Positions 1-9,985 of a DNA stretch of 64,000 nt are shown here, piece after piece. Below the pieces are notes generated by a model, which saw only the letters and a list, made by a program, of their open reading frames with translations, was not told the DNA's origin and ran no database searches. Origin of the DNA: Cinclus cinclus (taxonomy: Eukaryota > Chordata > Aves > Passeriformes > Cinclidae); contig NC_085067.1 in the NCBI RefSeq assembly GCF_963662255.1, forward strand, positions 11,223,648 through 11,287,647, read 5' to 3'. The position numbers were made by a program, and so were the translations under genes. How positions within the stretch are numbered: position 1 is the stretch's first letter; each line of letters begins with the position of its first letter.

Positions 1-113
1 TGGATTGTTCCACTATGGGGCCCAAGAAAAACATGGAAACATTATGACACCATAGCGGCCAAGACTCAAATGATTCATTGTGACACCAAGTGGCCTAAAA
101 GGGCATGGGATGC
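1..113. repeat. Partial satellite monomer at left edge
   Basis: This is the right half (units 4-6) of a monomer cut by the window start. The same stretch recurs at 11230, 23119 and 32365, which anchors the super-repeat period. The 32365 copy differs by at least one base, having ATTTTG near 32406 where the first copy has ATTATG. Confidence 0.95.
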
Positions 114-2754
114 ATTGTGACACCACAGGGGTTAAGAGAAGCAAGGAACCATTGTGACCCAATGCAGGCTAACAATCTAATGATCCCTTGTGGCACCGGG
201 GGTTGTAAAAAGGACAGGGATGGATTTTTACAGTTCGGGGAGCAATAGAAGCAAGGATCTATTATGCCACCATGGAGGCCAAGAATCAAATGATTCATTG
301 TGACATCATGTGGCCTAAAAGGGCATGGGATGCATTGTGACACCACAGGGGTTAAGAGAAGCAAGGATCCATTGTGACCCAATGGAGGCTAATAATCCCA
401 GGATGCCTTTTGATACCAGCGGGCGCAAAAGGTCCAGGAATGAATTGTGAAAGCATGGGGCCCAATAGATACAATGAACTATTATGACACCATGGAGGCC
501 AAGAATCAAATGATTCATTGTGACATCAAGTGGCCTAAAAGGGCATGGAATGCATGGTGACACCACAGAGGTTAAGAATACCAAGGATCCATTGTGACCC
601 AATGGAGGCTAACAATCTAATGATCCCTTGTGACACCAATGGGCCTAAAGGTCCAGGGATGAATTGTGTAACATGGGGCCCAATTAAAACCTGGTACAAT
701 TATGCCACCATGGAGGCCAAGAATCAAATAATTCATTGTGACATCAAGTGGCCTAAAAGGGCATGGGATGCATTGTGACACCACAGGGGTTAAGAGAAGC
801 AAGGAACCATTGTGACCCAATGCAGGCTAACAGTCTAATGATCCCTTGTCACACAAGGTGTTGTAAAAGGGCCAGGGATGGATTGTTCCAGTATGGGGCC
901 CAAGAAAAACATGGAAACATTATGACACCATGGAGGCCAAGACTCAAATGATTCATTGTAACACCAAGTGGCCTAAAAGGGCATGGGATGCATTGTGACA
1001 CCACAGGGTTTAAGAGAAGCAAGGAACCATTGTGACCCAATGCAGGCTAACAATCTAAGAATCCCTTTTGACACCAGGGGGCGGAAAAGGACCACGGATG
1101 AACTCTGACAGCATGGGGACCTATAGAAGCAAGGAACCATTATGACACCATGATGGCAAGGAATCAAATGATTCATTGTGACATCAAGTGGCCTAAAAGG
1201 TGTTGGAATGCATTGTGACACCACAGAGGTTAAGAGAAGCAAGGAACCATTGTGACCCAATGCAGGCTAACCATCTAATGATCCCTTGTGGCACCAGCTC
1301 GTATAGAAAGGGTCAGGGATGGATTGTTACAGCACGGGGACCAATAGAAGCAAGGATCTATTATGCCACCATGGAGGCCAAGAATCAAATGATTCATTGT
1401 GACATCAAGTGGCCTAAAAGGGCATGGGATGCATTGTGACACCACAGGGGTTAAGAGAAGGAAGGAACCATTGTGACCCAATGCAGGCTAACAATCTAAT
1501 GATCCTTTTTGACACCAGGGGGCGCAAAAGGACCACGGGTGAACTGTGACAGCATGGGGACCTATAGAAGCCAGGAACCACTATGACACCATGAAGGCCA
1601 AGAATCAAATGATTCATTGTAACACCAAGTGGCCTAAAAGGGCATGGGATGCATTGTGACACCACAGAGCTTAAGAGAAGCAAGGAACCATTGTGACCCA
1701 ATGCAGGTTAACAATCTAATGACCCCTTGTGGCACCAGGGGGTATAAAAAGGGACAGGGATGGATTGTTACAGCACGGGGACCAAGAGAAGCAAGCATCT
1801 ATTATGCCACCATGAAGGCCAAGTATCAAATGATTCATTGTGACATCAAGTGGCCTAAAAGGGCATGGGATGCATTGTGACAGCACAGGGGTTAAGAGAA
1901 TCAAGGATCCATTGTGACCCAATGGAGGCTAATAATCTAAGAATCCCTTTTGACAACAGGGGGCGCAAAAGGACCACGGATGAACTCTGACAGCATGGGG
2001 ACCTATAGAAGCAAGGAACCATTATGACACCATGAAGGCCAAGGATCAAATGGTTCATTGTAAGACCAAGTGGCCTAAAAGGTCTTGGAATGCATTGTGG
2101 CACCACAGAGGTTAAGAGAAGCCAGGAACCATTGTGACCCAATGCAGGCTAACAATCTAATGATCCCTTGTCACACAAGGTGTTGTAAAAGGGCCAGGGA
2201 TGGATTGTTACAGTATAGGGCCCAAGAAAAACATGGAAACATTATGACACCATAGAGGCCAAGAATCAAATGATGCATTGTAACACCAAGTGGCCTAAAA
2301 GGGCATGGGATGCATTGTGACATCACAGGGGTTAAGAGAAGCAAGGATCCATTGTTACCCAATGCAGGTTAACAATCTAAGAATCCCTTTTGACACCAGG
2401 GGGTGCAAAAGGACCACGGATGAACTCTGACAGCATGGGGACCTTTAGAAGCCAGGAACCATTATGACACCATGAAGGCCAAGAATCAAATTGTTCATTG
2501 TAAGACCAAGTGGCCTAAAAGGGCATGGGATGCATTGTGACACCACCGAGGTTAAGAGAAGCAAGGAACCATTGTGACCCAATGCAGGCTAACAATCTAA
2601 TGATCCCTTGTGGCAACAGGGGGTTGTAAAAAGGACAGGGATGGATTGTTACAGCACGGGGACCAATAGAAGCAAGGATCTATTATGCCACCATGGAGGC
2701 CAAGAATCAAATGATTCATTGTGAGACCAAGTGGCCTAAAAGTGCATGGGATGC
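114..2754. repeat. Leader segment A1-A12 of copy A
   Basis: Twelve distinguishable monomers start at 114, 334, 554, 772, 992, 1212, 1433, 1653, 1874, 2094, 2314 and 2534. Useful markers are ATGCATGGTGAC at 551 (A3, a 218 bp monomer), CACACAAGGTGTTGT in A4 and A10, GGTGTTGGAATG at 1199 just before A6, and ACCAGCTCGTATAG in A6. A10-A12 are related to the last three monomers of the 12-mer, so the leader and the 12-mer share ancestry. Confidence 0.85.
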
Positions 2755-4517
2755 ATTGTGACACCACAGGGGTTAAGAGAAGCAAGGAACCATTGTGACC
2801 CAATGCAGGCTAACAATCTAATGATCCCTTGTGACGCCAATGGGCCTAAAAGGGCCAGGGATGAATTGTTACAGTTCGGGGACCGATAGAAGCAAGGATC
2901 TGTTATGCCACCGTGGAGGCCAAGAATCAAATGATGCATTGTGACATCAAGTGGCCTAAAAGGGCATGGGATGCATTGTGACACCACAGAGCTTAAGAGA
3001 AGCAAGGAACCATTGTGACCCAATGCAGGCTCACAATCTAATGGTCCATTGTGACACCAGGGGTTGTAATAGGGCCAGGGATGAATTGTGAAAGCATGGG
3101 GCCCAATAAAAACATGGAAATATTATGACACCATAGAGGCCAAGAATCAAATGATTCATTGTAACACCAAGTGGCCTATAAGGGCATGGGATGCATTGTG
3201 ACACCACAGGGGTTAAGAGAAGCAAGGAACCATTGTTACCCAATGCAGGCTAACAATCTAAGAATCCCTTTTGACACCAGGGGGAGTAAAAGGTCCACGG
3301 ATGAACTGTGACAGCATGGGGACCTATAGAATCAAGGAACCATTATGACACCATGGAGGCCAAGAATCCAATGGTTCATTGTTAGACCAAGTGGCCTAAA
3401 AGGGCTTGGAATGGTTTGTGACACCACAGAGGTTAAGAGAAGCAAGGATCCATTGTGACCCAATGGAGGCTAACAATCTAATGATCCCTTGTGGCACCAG
3501 GGTGTATAAAAACGGCCAGGGATGGATTGTTACAGCATGGGGCCCAATAAAAACATGGAAACATTATGTCACCATAGAGGCTAAGAATCAAATGGTTCGT
3601 TGTAAGACCAAGTGGCCTAAAAGGGCATGGGATGCATTGTGACACCACAGGGGTTAAGAGAAGCAAGGAACCATTGTGACCCAATGCAGGCTAAAAATCT
3701 AAGAATCCCTTTTGACAACAGGGGGCGTAAAAGGACCATGGATGAACTCTGACAGCATGGGGACCTATAGAAGCAAGGAACCATTATGACACCATGAAGG
3801 CCAAGAATCCAATAGTTCATTGTAAGACCAAGTGGCCTAAAAGGGCTTGGAATGCATTGTGACACCACAGAGGGTAAGAGAAGCAAGGAACCATTGTGAC
3901 CCAATGCAGGCTAACAATCTAATGATCCCTTGTGACACCAGGGGGTTGTAAAAAGGCCAGGGATGGATTGTTACAGCACGGGGACCAATAGAAGCAAGGA
4001 TCTATTATGCCACCATGGAGGCCAAGAATCAAATGATTCATTGTGACATCAAGTGGCCTAAAAGGGCATGGGATGCATTGTGACACCACTGGGGTTAAGA
4101 GAAGCAAGGAACCTTTGTGACCCAATGCAGGCTAACAATCTAATGATCCCTTTTGAGACCAGGGGGCGGAAAAAGGACTACGGCTGAACTGTGACAGCAT
4201 GGGGACCTATAGAAGCAAGGAACCATTATGACACCATGAAGGCCAAGAATCAAATGATTCATTGTAAGACCAAGTGGCCTAAAAGGGCATGGGATGCATT
4301 GTGACACCACAGAGTTTAAGAGAAGCAAGGAACCATTGTGACCCAATGCAGGCTAACAATCTAATGATCCTTTGTGACACCAATGGGCCTAAAAGGGCCA
4401 GGGATGAATTGTTACAGCACTGGGACCAATAGAAGCAAGGATCTATTATGCCACCGTGGAGGCCAAGAATCAAATAATTTATTGTGACATCATGTGGCCT
4501 AAAAGGGCATGGGATGC

Positions 4518-4627
4518 ATTGTGACACCACCGAGGTTAAGAGAAGCAAGGATCCATTGTGACCCAATGGAGGCTAACAATCTAATGATCCCTTGTGACAC
4601 CAATGGGCTTAAAAGGGCCAGGGATGT
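4518..4627. repeat. First half-monomer (units 1-3, 110 bp)
   Basis: Units 1, 2 and 3 of the representative monomer. Each resembles the unit three places later. Hand counts on typical copies give unit 3 (47744-47780) against unit 6 (4040-4076) 30 of 37 identical, unit 2 (151-186) against unit 5 (4664-4699) 27 of 36, and unit 1 (114-150) against unit 4 (3967-4003) 28 of 37. Shared words include AGAAGCAAGGA (1 and 4), AATGAT (2 and 5) and GGCCTAAAAGGGC (3 and 6). Confidence 0.85.
4552..4570. other. Dyad symmetry, 7 bp arms with 5 bp spacer
   Basis: TCCATTG-TGACC-CAATGGA spans the unit 1/unit 2 boundary. The arms are perfect reverse complements. The motif recurs in monomers carrying GGATCC followed by CAATGGAGG, such as those at 334, 554, 1874 and 3415. 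In monomers with GGAACC and CAATGCAGG the two outer pairs are lost, leaving CATTG/CAATG arms. A structural or protein-binding role is inference only. Confidence 0.7.
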
Positions 4628-4736
4628 ATTGTGAAACATGGGGCCCAATTAAAACCTGGTACAATTATGCCACCATGGAGGCCAAGAATCAAATGATTCA
4701 TTGTGAAATCAAGTGGCCTAAAAGGGCATGGGATGC
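4628..4736. repeat. Second half-monomer (units 4-6, 109 bp)
   Basis: Units 4, 5 and 6, the partner of the preceding half. Unit 4 is the most variable part of the monomer. It occurs in at least three forms across the array: an AAACATGGGGCCCAATTAAA form, a TTACAGCACGGGGACC form and an AAAGCATGGGGCCC form. It is therefore the most useful segment for telling monomer types apart. Confidence 0.82.
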
Positions 4737-4743
4737 ATTGTGA
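4675..4743 (+). other. Recurrent 22-codon micro-ORF after a Kozak-like start (probably chance)
   Basis: GCCACCATGG lies in unit 5 of many monomers and matches the vertebrate optimal start context. It opens a 22-codon frame that stops at the TGA of the next monomer's unit 1. The same frame ends several longer + strand ORFs of 62-79 codons in the array. Because monomers are mostly 220 or 221 bp, the frame shifts at each step and cannot stay open. I list it as a recurrent sequence property, not as a gene. Confidence 0.25.
4692..4702. other. 11 bp palindrome AATGATTCATT at unit 5/6 boundary
   Basis: AATGA-T-TCATT is a perfect palindrome around one central base and is present in most monomers of the array. 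Some monomers vary it to ATGGTTCATT or ATAATTCATT, which weakens the symmetry. With the dyad at the unit 1/2 boundary it gives many monomers two self-complementary sites about 80 bp apart. No function is shown by the sequence. Confidence 0.6.
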
Positions 4744-5397
4744 CAGCACAGGGGTTAAGAGAAGCAAGGAACCATTGTGACCCAATGCAGGCTAACAATC
4801 CAATGATCCCTTGTCACACAAGGTGTTGTATAAGGGCCAGGGATGAATTGTGAAAGCATGGGGCCCAATACAAACATGGAAACATTATGTCACCATAGAG
4901 GCCAATTATCAAATGATTCATTGTAACACCAAGTGGCCTAAAAGGGCATGGGATGCATTGTGACATCACAGGGGTTAAGAGAAGCAAGGATCCATTGTTA
5001 CCCAATGCAGGTTAACAATCTAAGAATCCCTTTTGACACCAGGGGGTGCAAAAGGACCACGGATGAACTGTGACAGCATGGGGACCTATAGAATCAAGGA
5101 ACCATTATGACACCATGAAGGCCAAGAATCAAATTGTTCATTGTAAGACCAAGGGGCCTAAAAGGTCTTGGAATGCATTGTGGCACCACCGAGGTTAAGA
5201 GAAGCAAGGAACCATTGTGACCCAATGCAGGCTAACAATCTAATGATCCCTTGTGGCAACAGGGGGTTGTAAAAAGGACAGGGATGGATTGTTACAGCAC
5301 GGGGACCAATAGAAGCAAGGATCTATTATGCCACCATGGAGGCCAAGAATCAAATGATTCATTGTGAGACCAAGTGGCCTAAAAGTGCATGGGATGC

Positions 5398-8040
5398 ATT
5401 GTGACACCACAGGGGTTAAGAGAAGCAAGGAACCATTGTGACCCAATGCAGGCTAACAATCTAATGATCCTTTGTGACGCCAATGGGCCTAAAAGGGCCA
5501 GGGATGAATTGTTACAGTTCGGGGACCGATAGAAGCAAGGATCTGTTATGCCACCGTGGAGGCCAAGAATCAAATGATGCATTGTGACATCAAGTGGCCT
5601 AAAAGGGCATGGGATGCATTGTGACACCACAGAGCTTAAGAGAAGCAAGGAACCATTGTGACCCAATGCAGGCTCACAATCTAATGGTCCATTGTGACAC
5701 CAGGGGTTGTAATAGGGCCAGGGATGAATTGTGAAAGCATGGGGCCCAATAAAAACATGGAAATATTATGACACCATAGAGGCCAAGACTCAAATGATTC
5801 ATTGTAACACCAAGTGGCCTATAAGGGCATGGGATGCATTGTGACACCACAGGGGTTAAGAGAAGCAAGGAACCATTGTTACCCAATGCAGGCTAACAAT
5901 CTAAGAATCCCTTTTGACACCAGGGGGAGTAAAAGGTCCACGGATGAACTGTGACAGCATGGGGACCTATAGAATCAAGGAACCATTATGACACCATGAA
6001 GGCCAAGAATCCAATGGTTCATTGTTAGACCAAGTGGCCTAAAAGGGCTTGGAATGGTTTGTGACACCACAGAGGTTAAGAGAAGCAAGGATCCATTGTG
6101 ACCCAATGGAGGCTAACAATCTAATGATCCCTTGTGGCACCAGGGTGTATAAAAACGGCCAGGGATGGATTGTTACAGCATGGGGCCCAATAAAAACATG
6201 GAAACATTATGTCACCATAGAGGCTAAGAATCAAATGGTTCGTTGTAAGACCAAGTGGCCTAAAAGGGCATGGGATGCATTGTGACACCACAGGGGTTAA
6301 GAGAAGCAAGGAACCATTGTGACCCAATGCAGGCTAACAATCTAAGAATCCCTTTTGACAACAGGGGGCGTAAAAGGACCACGGATGAACTCTGACAGCA
6401 TGGGGACCTATAGAAGCAAGGAACCATTATGACACCATGAAGGCCAAGAATCCAATAGTTCATTGTAAGACCAAGTGGCCTAAAAGGGCTTGGAATGCAT
6501 TGTGACACCACAGAGGGTAAGAGAAGCAAGGAACCATTGTGACCCAATGCAGGCTAATAATCTAATGATCCCTTGTGACATCAGGGGGTTGTAAAAAGGC
6601 CAGGGATGGATTGTTACAGCACGGGGACCAATAGAAGCAAGGATCTATTATGCCACCATGGAGGCCAAGAATCAAATGATTCATTGTGACATCAAGTGGC
6701 CTAAAAGGGCATGGGATGCATTGTGACACCACTGGGTTTAAGAGAAGCAAGGAACCTTTGTGACCCAATGCAGGCTAACAATCTAATGATCCCTTTTGAG
6801 ACCAGGGGGCGGAAAAAGGACTACGGCTGAACTGTGACAGCATGGGGACCTATAGAAGCAAGGAACCATTATGACACCATGAAGGCCAAGAATCAAATGA
6901 TTCATTGTAAGACCAAGTGGCCTAAAAGGGCATGGGATGCATTGTGACACCACAGAGTTTAAGAGAAGCAAGGAACCATTGTGACCCAATGCAGGCTAAC
7001 AATCTAATGATCCTTTGTGACACCAATGGGCCTAAAAGGGCCAGGGATGAATTGTTACAGCACTGGGACCAATAGAAGCAAGGATCTATTATGCCACCGT
7101 GGAGGCCAAGAATCAAATAATTTATTGTGACATCATGTGGCCTAAAAGGGCATGGGATGCATTGTGACACCACCGAGGTTAAGAGAAGCAAGGATCCATT
7201 GTGACCCAATGGAGGCTAACAATCTAATGATCCCTTGTGACACCAATGGGCTTAAAAGGGCCAGGGATGTATTGTGAAACATGGGGCCCAATTAAAACCT
7301 GGTACAATTATGCCACCATGGAGGCCAAGAATCAAATGATTCATTGTGAAATCAAGTGGCCTAAAAGGGCATGGGATGCATTGTGACAGCACAGGGGTTA
7401 AGAGAAGCAAGGAACCATTGTGACCCAATGCAGGCTAACAATCCAATGATCCCTTGTCACACAAGGTGTTGTATAAGGGCCAGGGATGAATTGTGAAAGC
7501 ATGGGGCCCAATACAAACATGGAAACATTATGTCACCATAGAGGCCAATTATCAAATGATTCATTGTAACACCAAGTGGCCTAAAAGGGCATGGGATGCA
7601 TTGTGACATCACAGGGGTTAAGAGAAGCAAGGATCCATTGTTACCCAATGCAGGTTAACAATCTAAGAATCCCTTTTGACACCAGGGGGTGCAAAAGGAC
7701 CACGGATGAACTGTGACAGCATGGGGACCTATAGAATCAAGGAACCATTATGACACCATGAAGGCCAAGAATCAAATTGTTCATTGTAAGACCAAGGGGC
7801 CTAAAAGGTCTTGGAATGCATTGTGGCACCACCGAGGTTAAGAGAAGCAAGGAACCATTGTGACCCAATGCAGGCTAACAATCTAATGATCCCTTGTGGC
7901 AACAGGGGGTTGTAAAAAGGACAGGGATGGATTGTTACAGCACGGGGACCAATAGAAGCAAGGATCTATTATGCCACCATGGAGGCCAAGAATCAAATGA
8001 TTCATTGTGAGACCAAGTGGCCTAAAAGTGCATGGGATGC
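5398..8040. repeat. 12-mer HOR, copy 2 (2,643 bp)
   Basis: Direct tandem copy of 2755-5397 with the same monomer order. Small differences include AAGACTC for AAGAATC near 5786 and CCATGAAGG for CCATGGAGG near 5996. Variants such as GACATCAGGGGG near 6578 are shared with the third copy, so copies 2 and 3 are closer to each other than to copy 1. Confidence 0.92.
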
Positions 8041-9985
8041 ATTGTGACACCACAGGGGTTAAGAGAAGCAAGGAACCATTGTGACCCAATGCAGGCTAAC
8101 AATCTAATGATCCTTTGTGACGCCAATGGGCCTAAAAGGGCCAGGGATGAATTGTTACAGTTCGGGGACCGATAGAAGCAAGGATCTGTTATGCCACCGT
8201 GGAGGCCAAGAATCAAATGATGCATTGTGACATCAAGTGGCCTAAAAGGGCATGGGATGCATTGTGACACCACAGAGCTTAAGAGAAGCAAGGAACCATT
8301 GTGACCCAATGCAGGCTCACAATCTAATGGTCCATTGTGACACCAGGGGTTGTAATAGGGCCAGGGATGAATTGTGAAAGCATGGGGCCCAATAAAAACA
8401 TGGAAATATTATGACACCATAGAGGCCAAGACTCAAATGATTCATTGTAACACCAAGTGGCCTATAAGGGCATGGGATGCATTGTGACACCACAGGGGTT
8501 AAGAGAAGCAAGGAACCATTGTTACCCAATGCAGGCTAACAATCTAAGAATCCCTTTTGACACCAGGGGGAGTAAAAGGTCCACGGATGAACTGTGACAG
8601 CATGGGGACCTATAGAATCATGGAACCATTATGACACCATGAAGGCCAAGAATCCAATGGTTCATTGTTAGACCAAGTGGCCTAAAAGGGCTTGGAATGG
8701 TTTGTGACACCACAGAGGTTAAGAGAAGCAAGGATCCATTGTGACCCAATGGAGGCTAACAATCTAATGATCCCTTGTGGCACCAGGGTGTATAAAAACG
8801 GCCAGGGATGGATTGTTACAGCATGGGGCCCAATAAAAACATGGAAACATTATGTCACCATAGAGGCTAAGAATCAAATGGTTCGTTGTAAGACCAAGTG
8901 GCCTAAAAGGGCATGGGATGCATTGTGACACCACAGGGGTTAAGAGAAGCAAGGAACCATTGTGACCCAATGCAGGCTAACAATCTAAGAATCCCTTTTG
9001 ACAACAGGGGGCGTAAAAGGACCACGGATGAACTCTGACAGCATGGGGACCTATAGAAGCAAGGAACCATTATGACACCATGAAGGCCAAGAATCCAATA
9101 GTTCATTGTAAGACCAAGTGGCCTAAAAGGGCTTGGAATGCATTGTGACACCACAGAGGGTAAGAGAAGCAAGGAACCATTGTGACCCAATGCAGGCTAA
9201 TAATCTAATGATCCCTTGTGACATCAGGGGGTTGTAAAAAGGCCAGGGATGGATTGTTACAGCACGGGGACCAATAGAAGCAAGGATCTATTATGCCACC
9301 ATGGAGGCCAAGAATCAAATGATTCATTGTGACATCAAGTGGCCTAAAAGGGCATGGGATGCATTGTGACACCACTGGGTTTAAGAGAAGCAAGGAACCT
9401 TTGTGACCCAATGCAGGCTAACAATCTAATGATCCCTTTTGAGACCAGGGGGCGGAAAAAGGACTACGGCTGAACTGTGACAGCATGGGGACCTATAGAA
9501 GCAAGGAACCATTATGACACCATGAAGGCCAAGAATCAAATGATTCATTGTAAGACCAAGTGGCCTAAAAGGGCATGGGATGCATTGTGACACCACAGAG
9601 TTTAAGAGAAGCAAGGAACCATTGTGACCCAATGCAGGCTAACAATCTAATGATCCTTTGTGACACCAATGGGCCTAAAAGGGCCAGGGATGAATTGTTA
9701 CAGCACTGGGACCAATAGAAGCAAGGATCTATTATGCCACCGTGGAGGCCAAGAATCAAATAATTTATTGTGACATCATGTGGCCTAAAAGGGCATGGGA
9801 TGCATTGTGACACCACCGAGGTTAGGAGAAGCAAGGATCCATTGTGACCCAATGGAGGCTAACAATCTAATGATCCCTTGTGACACCAATGGGCTTAAAA
9901 GGGCCAGGGATGTATTGTGAAACATGGGGCCCAATTAAAACCTGGTACAATTATGCCACCATGGAGGCCAAGAATCAAATGATTC
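8041..9985. repeat. 12-mer HOR, copy 3, cut after nine monomers
   Basis: Follows the 12-mer order through the monomer at 9804 (A21 type). Just after GATTCATTGT near 9981-9990 the sequence becomes AACACCAAGTGGCCTATAAG, the end of an A14-type monomer, and continues as A15 at 10023. Positions 8481 and 10023 are equivalent, a seven-monomer (1,542 bp) step. The right end is therefore approximate, within about 9974-9991. Confidence 0.85.

Larger units (their letters stand above)
4518..4736. repeat. Representative 219 bp monomer made of six ~37 bp units
   Basis: This monomer was chosen because its internal units are clear. Unit boundaries are 4518-4554, 4555-4590, 4591-4627, 4628-4663, 4664-4699 and 4700-4736 (37, 36, 37, 36, 36 and 37 bp). 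Each starts with a version of [A/C]TTGTGAC; unit 5 reads ATTATGCC. Other monomers reach 220-223 bp mostly through one-base gains in units 3 and 4, for example the GTTGTAAAAAGG form of unit 3 and the ATTGTTACAGCACGG form of unit 4. Seen directly: the six-fold phrase structure. Inferred: descent from a ~37 bp ancestral repeat. Confidence 0.9.
2755..5397. repeat. 12-mer HOR, copy 1 (2,643 bp)
   Basis: Monomers start at 2755, 2975, 3195, 3415, 3636, 3856, 4077, 4298, 4518, 4737, 4957 and 5177 (called A13-A24). The block is followed at exactly 2,643 bp by a near-identical copy. Compared by eye, the copies differ only by scattered substitutions, for example GATCCCTTG against GATCCTTTG at the A13 unit 2/3 boundary. 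The equal period in every instance implies no net insertion or deletion. Confidence 0.92.

Noticed and set aside
114..2754. CRISPR array
   Set aside because: There are ~37 bp units with conserved starts, but no unique spacers of uniform length, no leader or cas genes, and the variable parts are themselves homologous. The nested satellite explains the pattern.
2880..2900. CENP-B box at TTCGGGGACCGATAG and similar sites
   Set aside because: The required A and CGGG after TTCG are not in the right places, and other TTCG/CGAA sites examined (for example near 58587) also fail the consensus.
3406..3642. Recurrent + strand ORFs of 62-79 codons (for example starting MEWFVTPQRLREAR)
   Set aside because: Present in every HOR copy only because the DNA is copied. 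The frame crosses unit boundaries and is lost in neighbouring monomers by one-base length changes.
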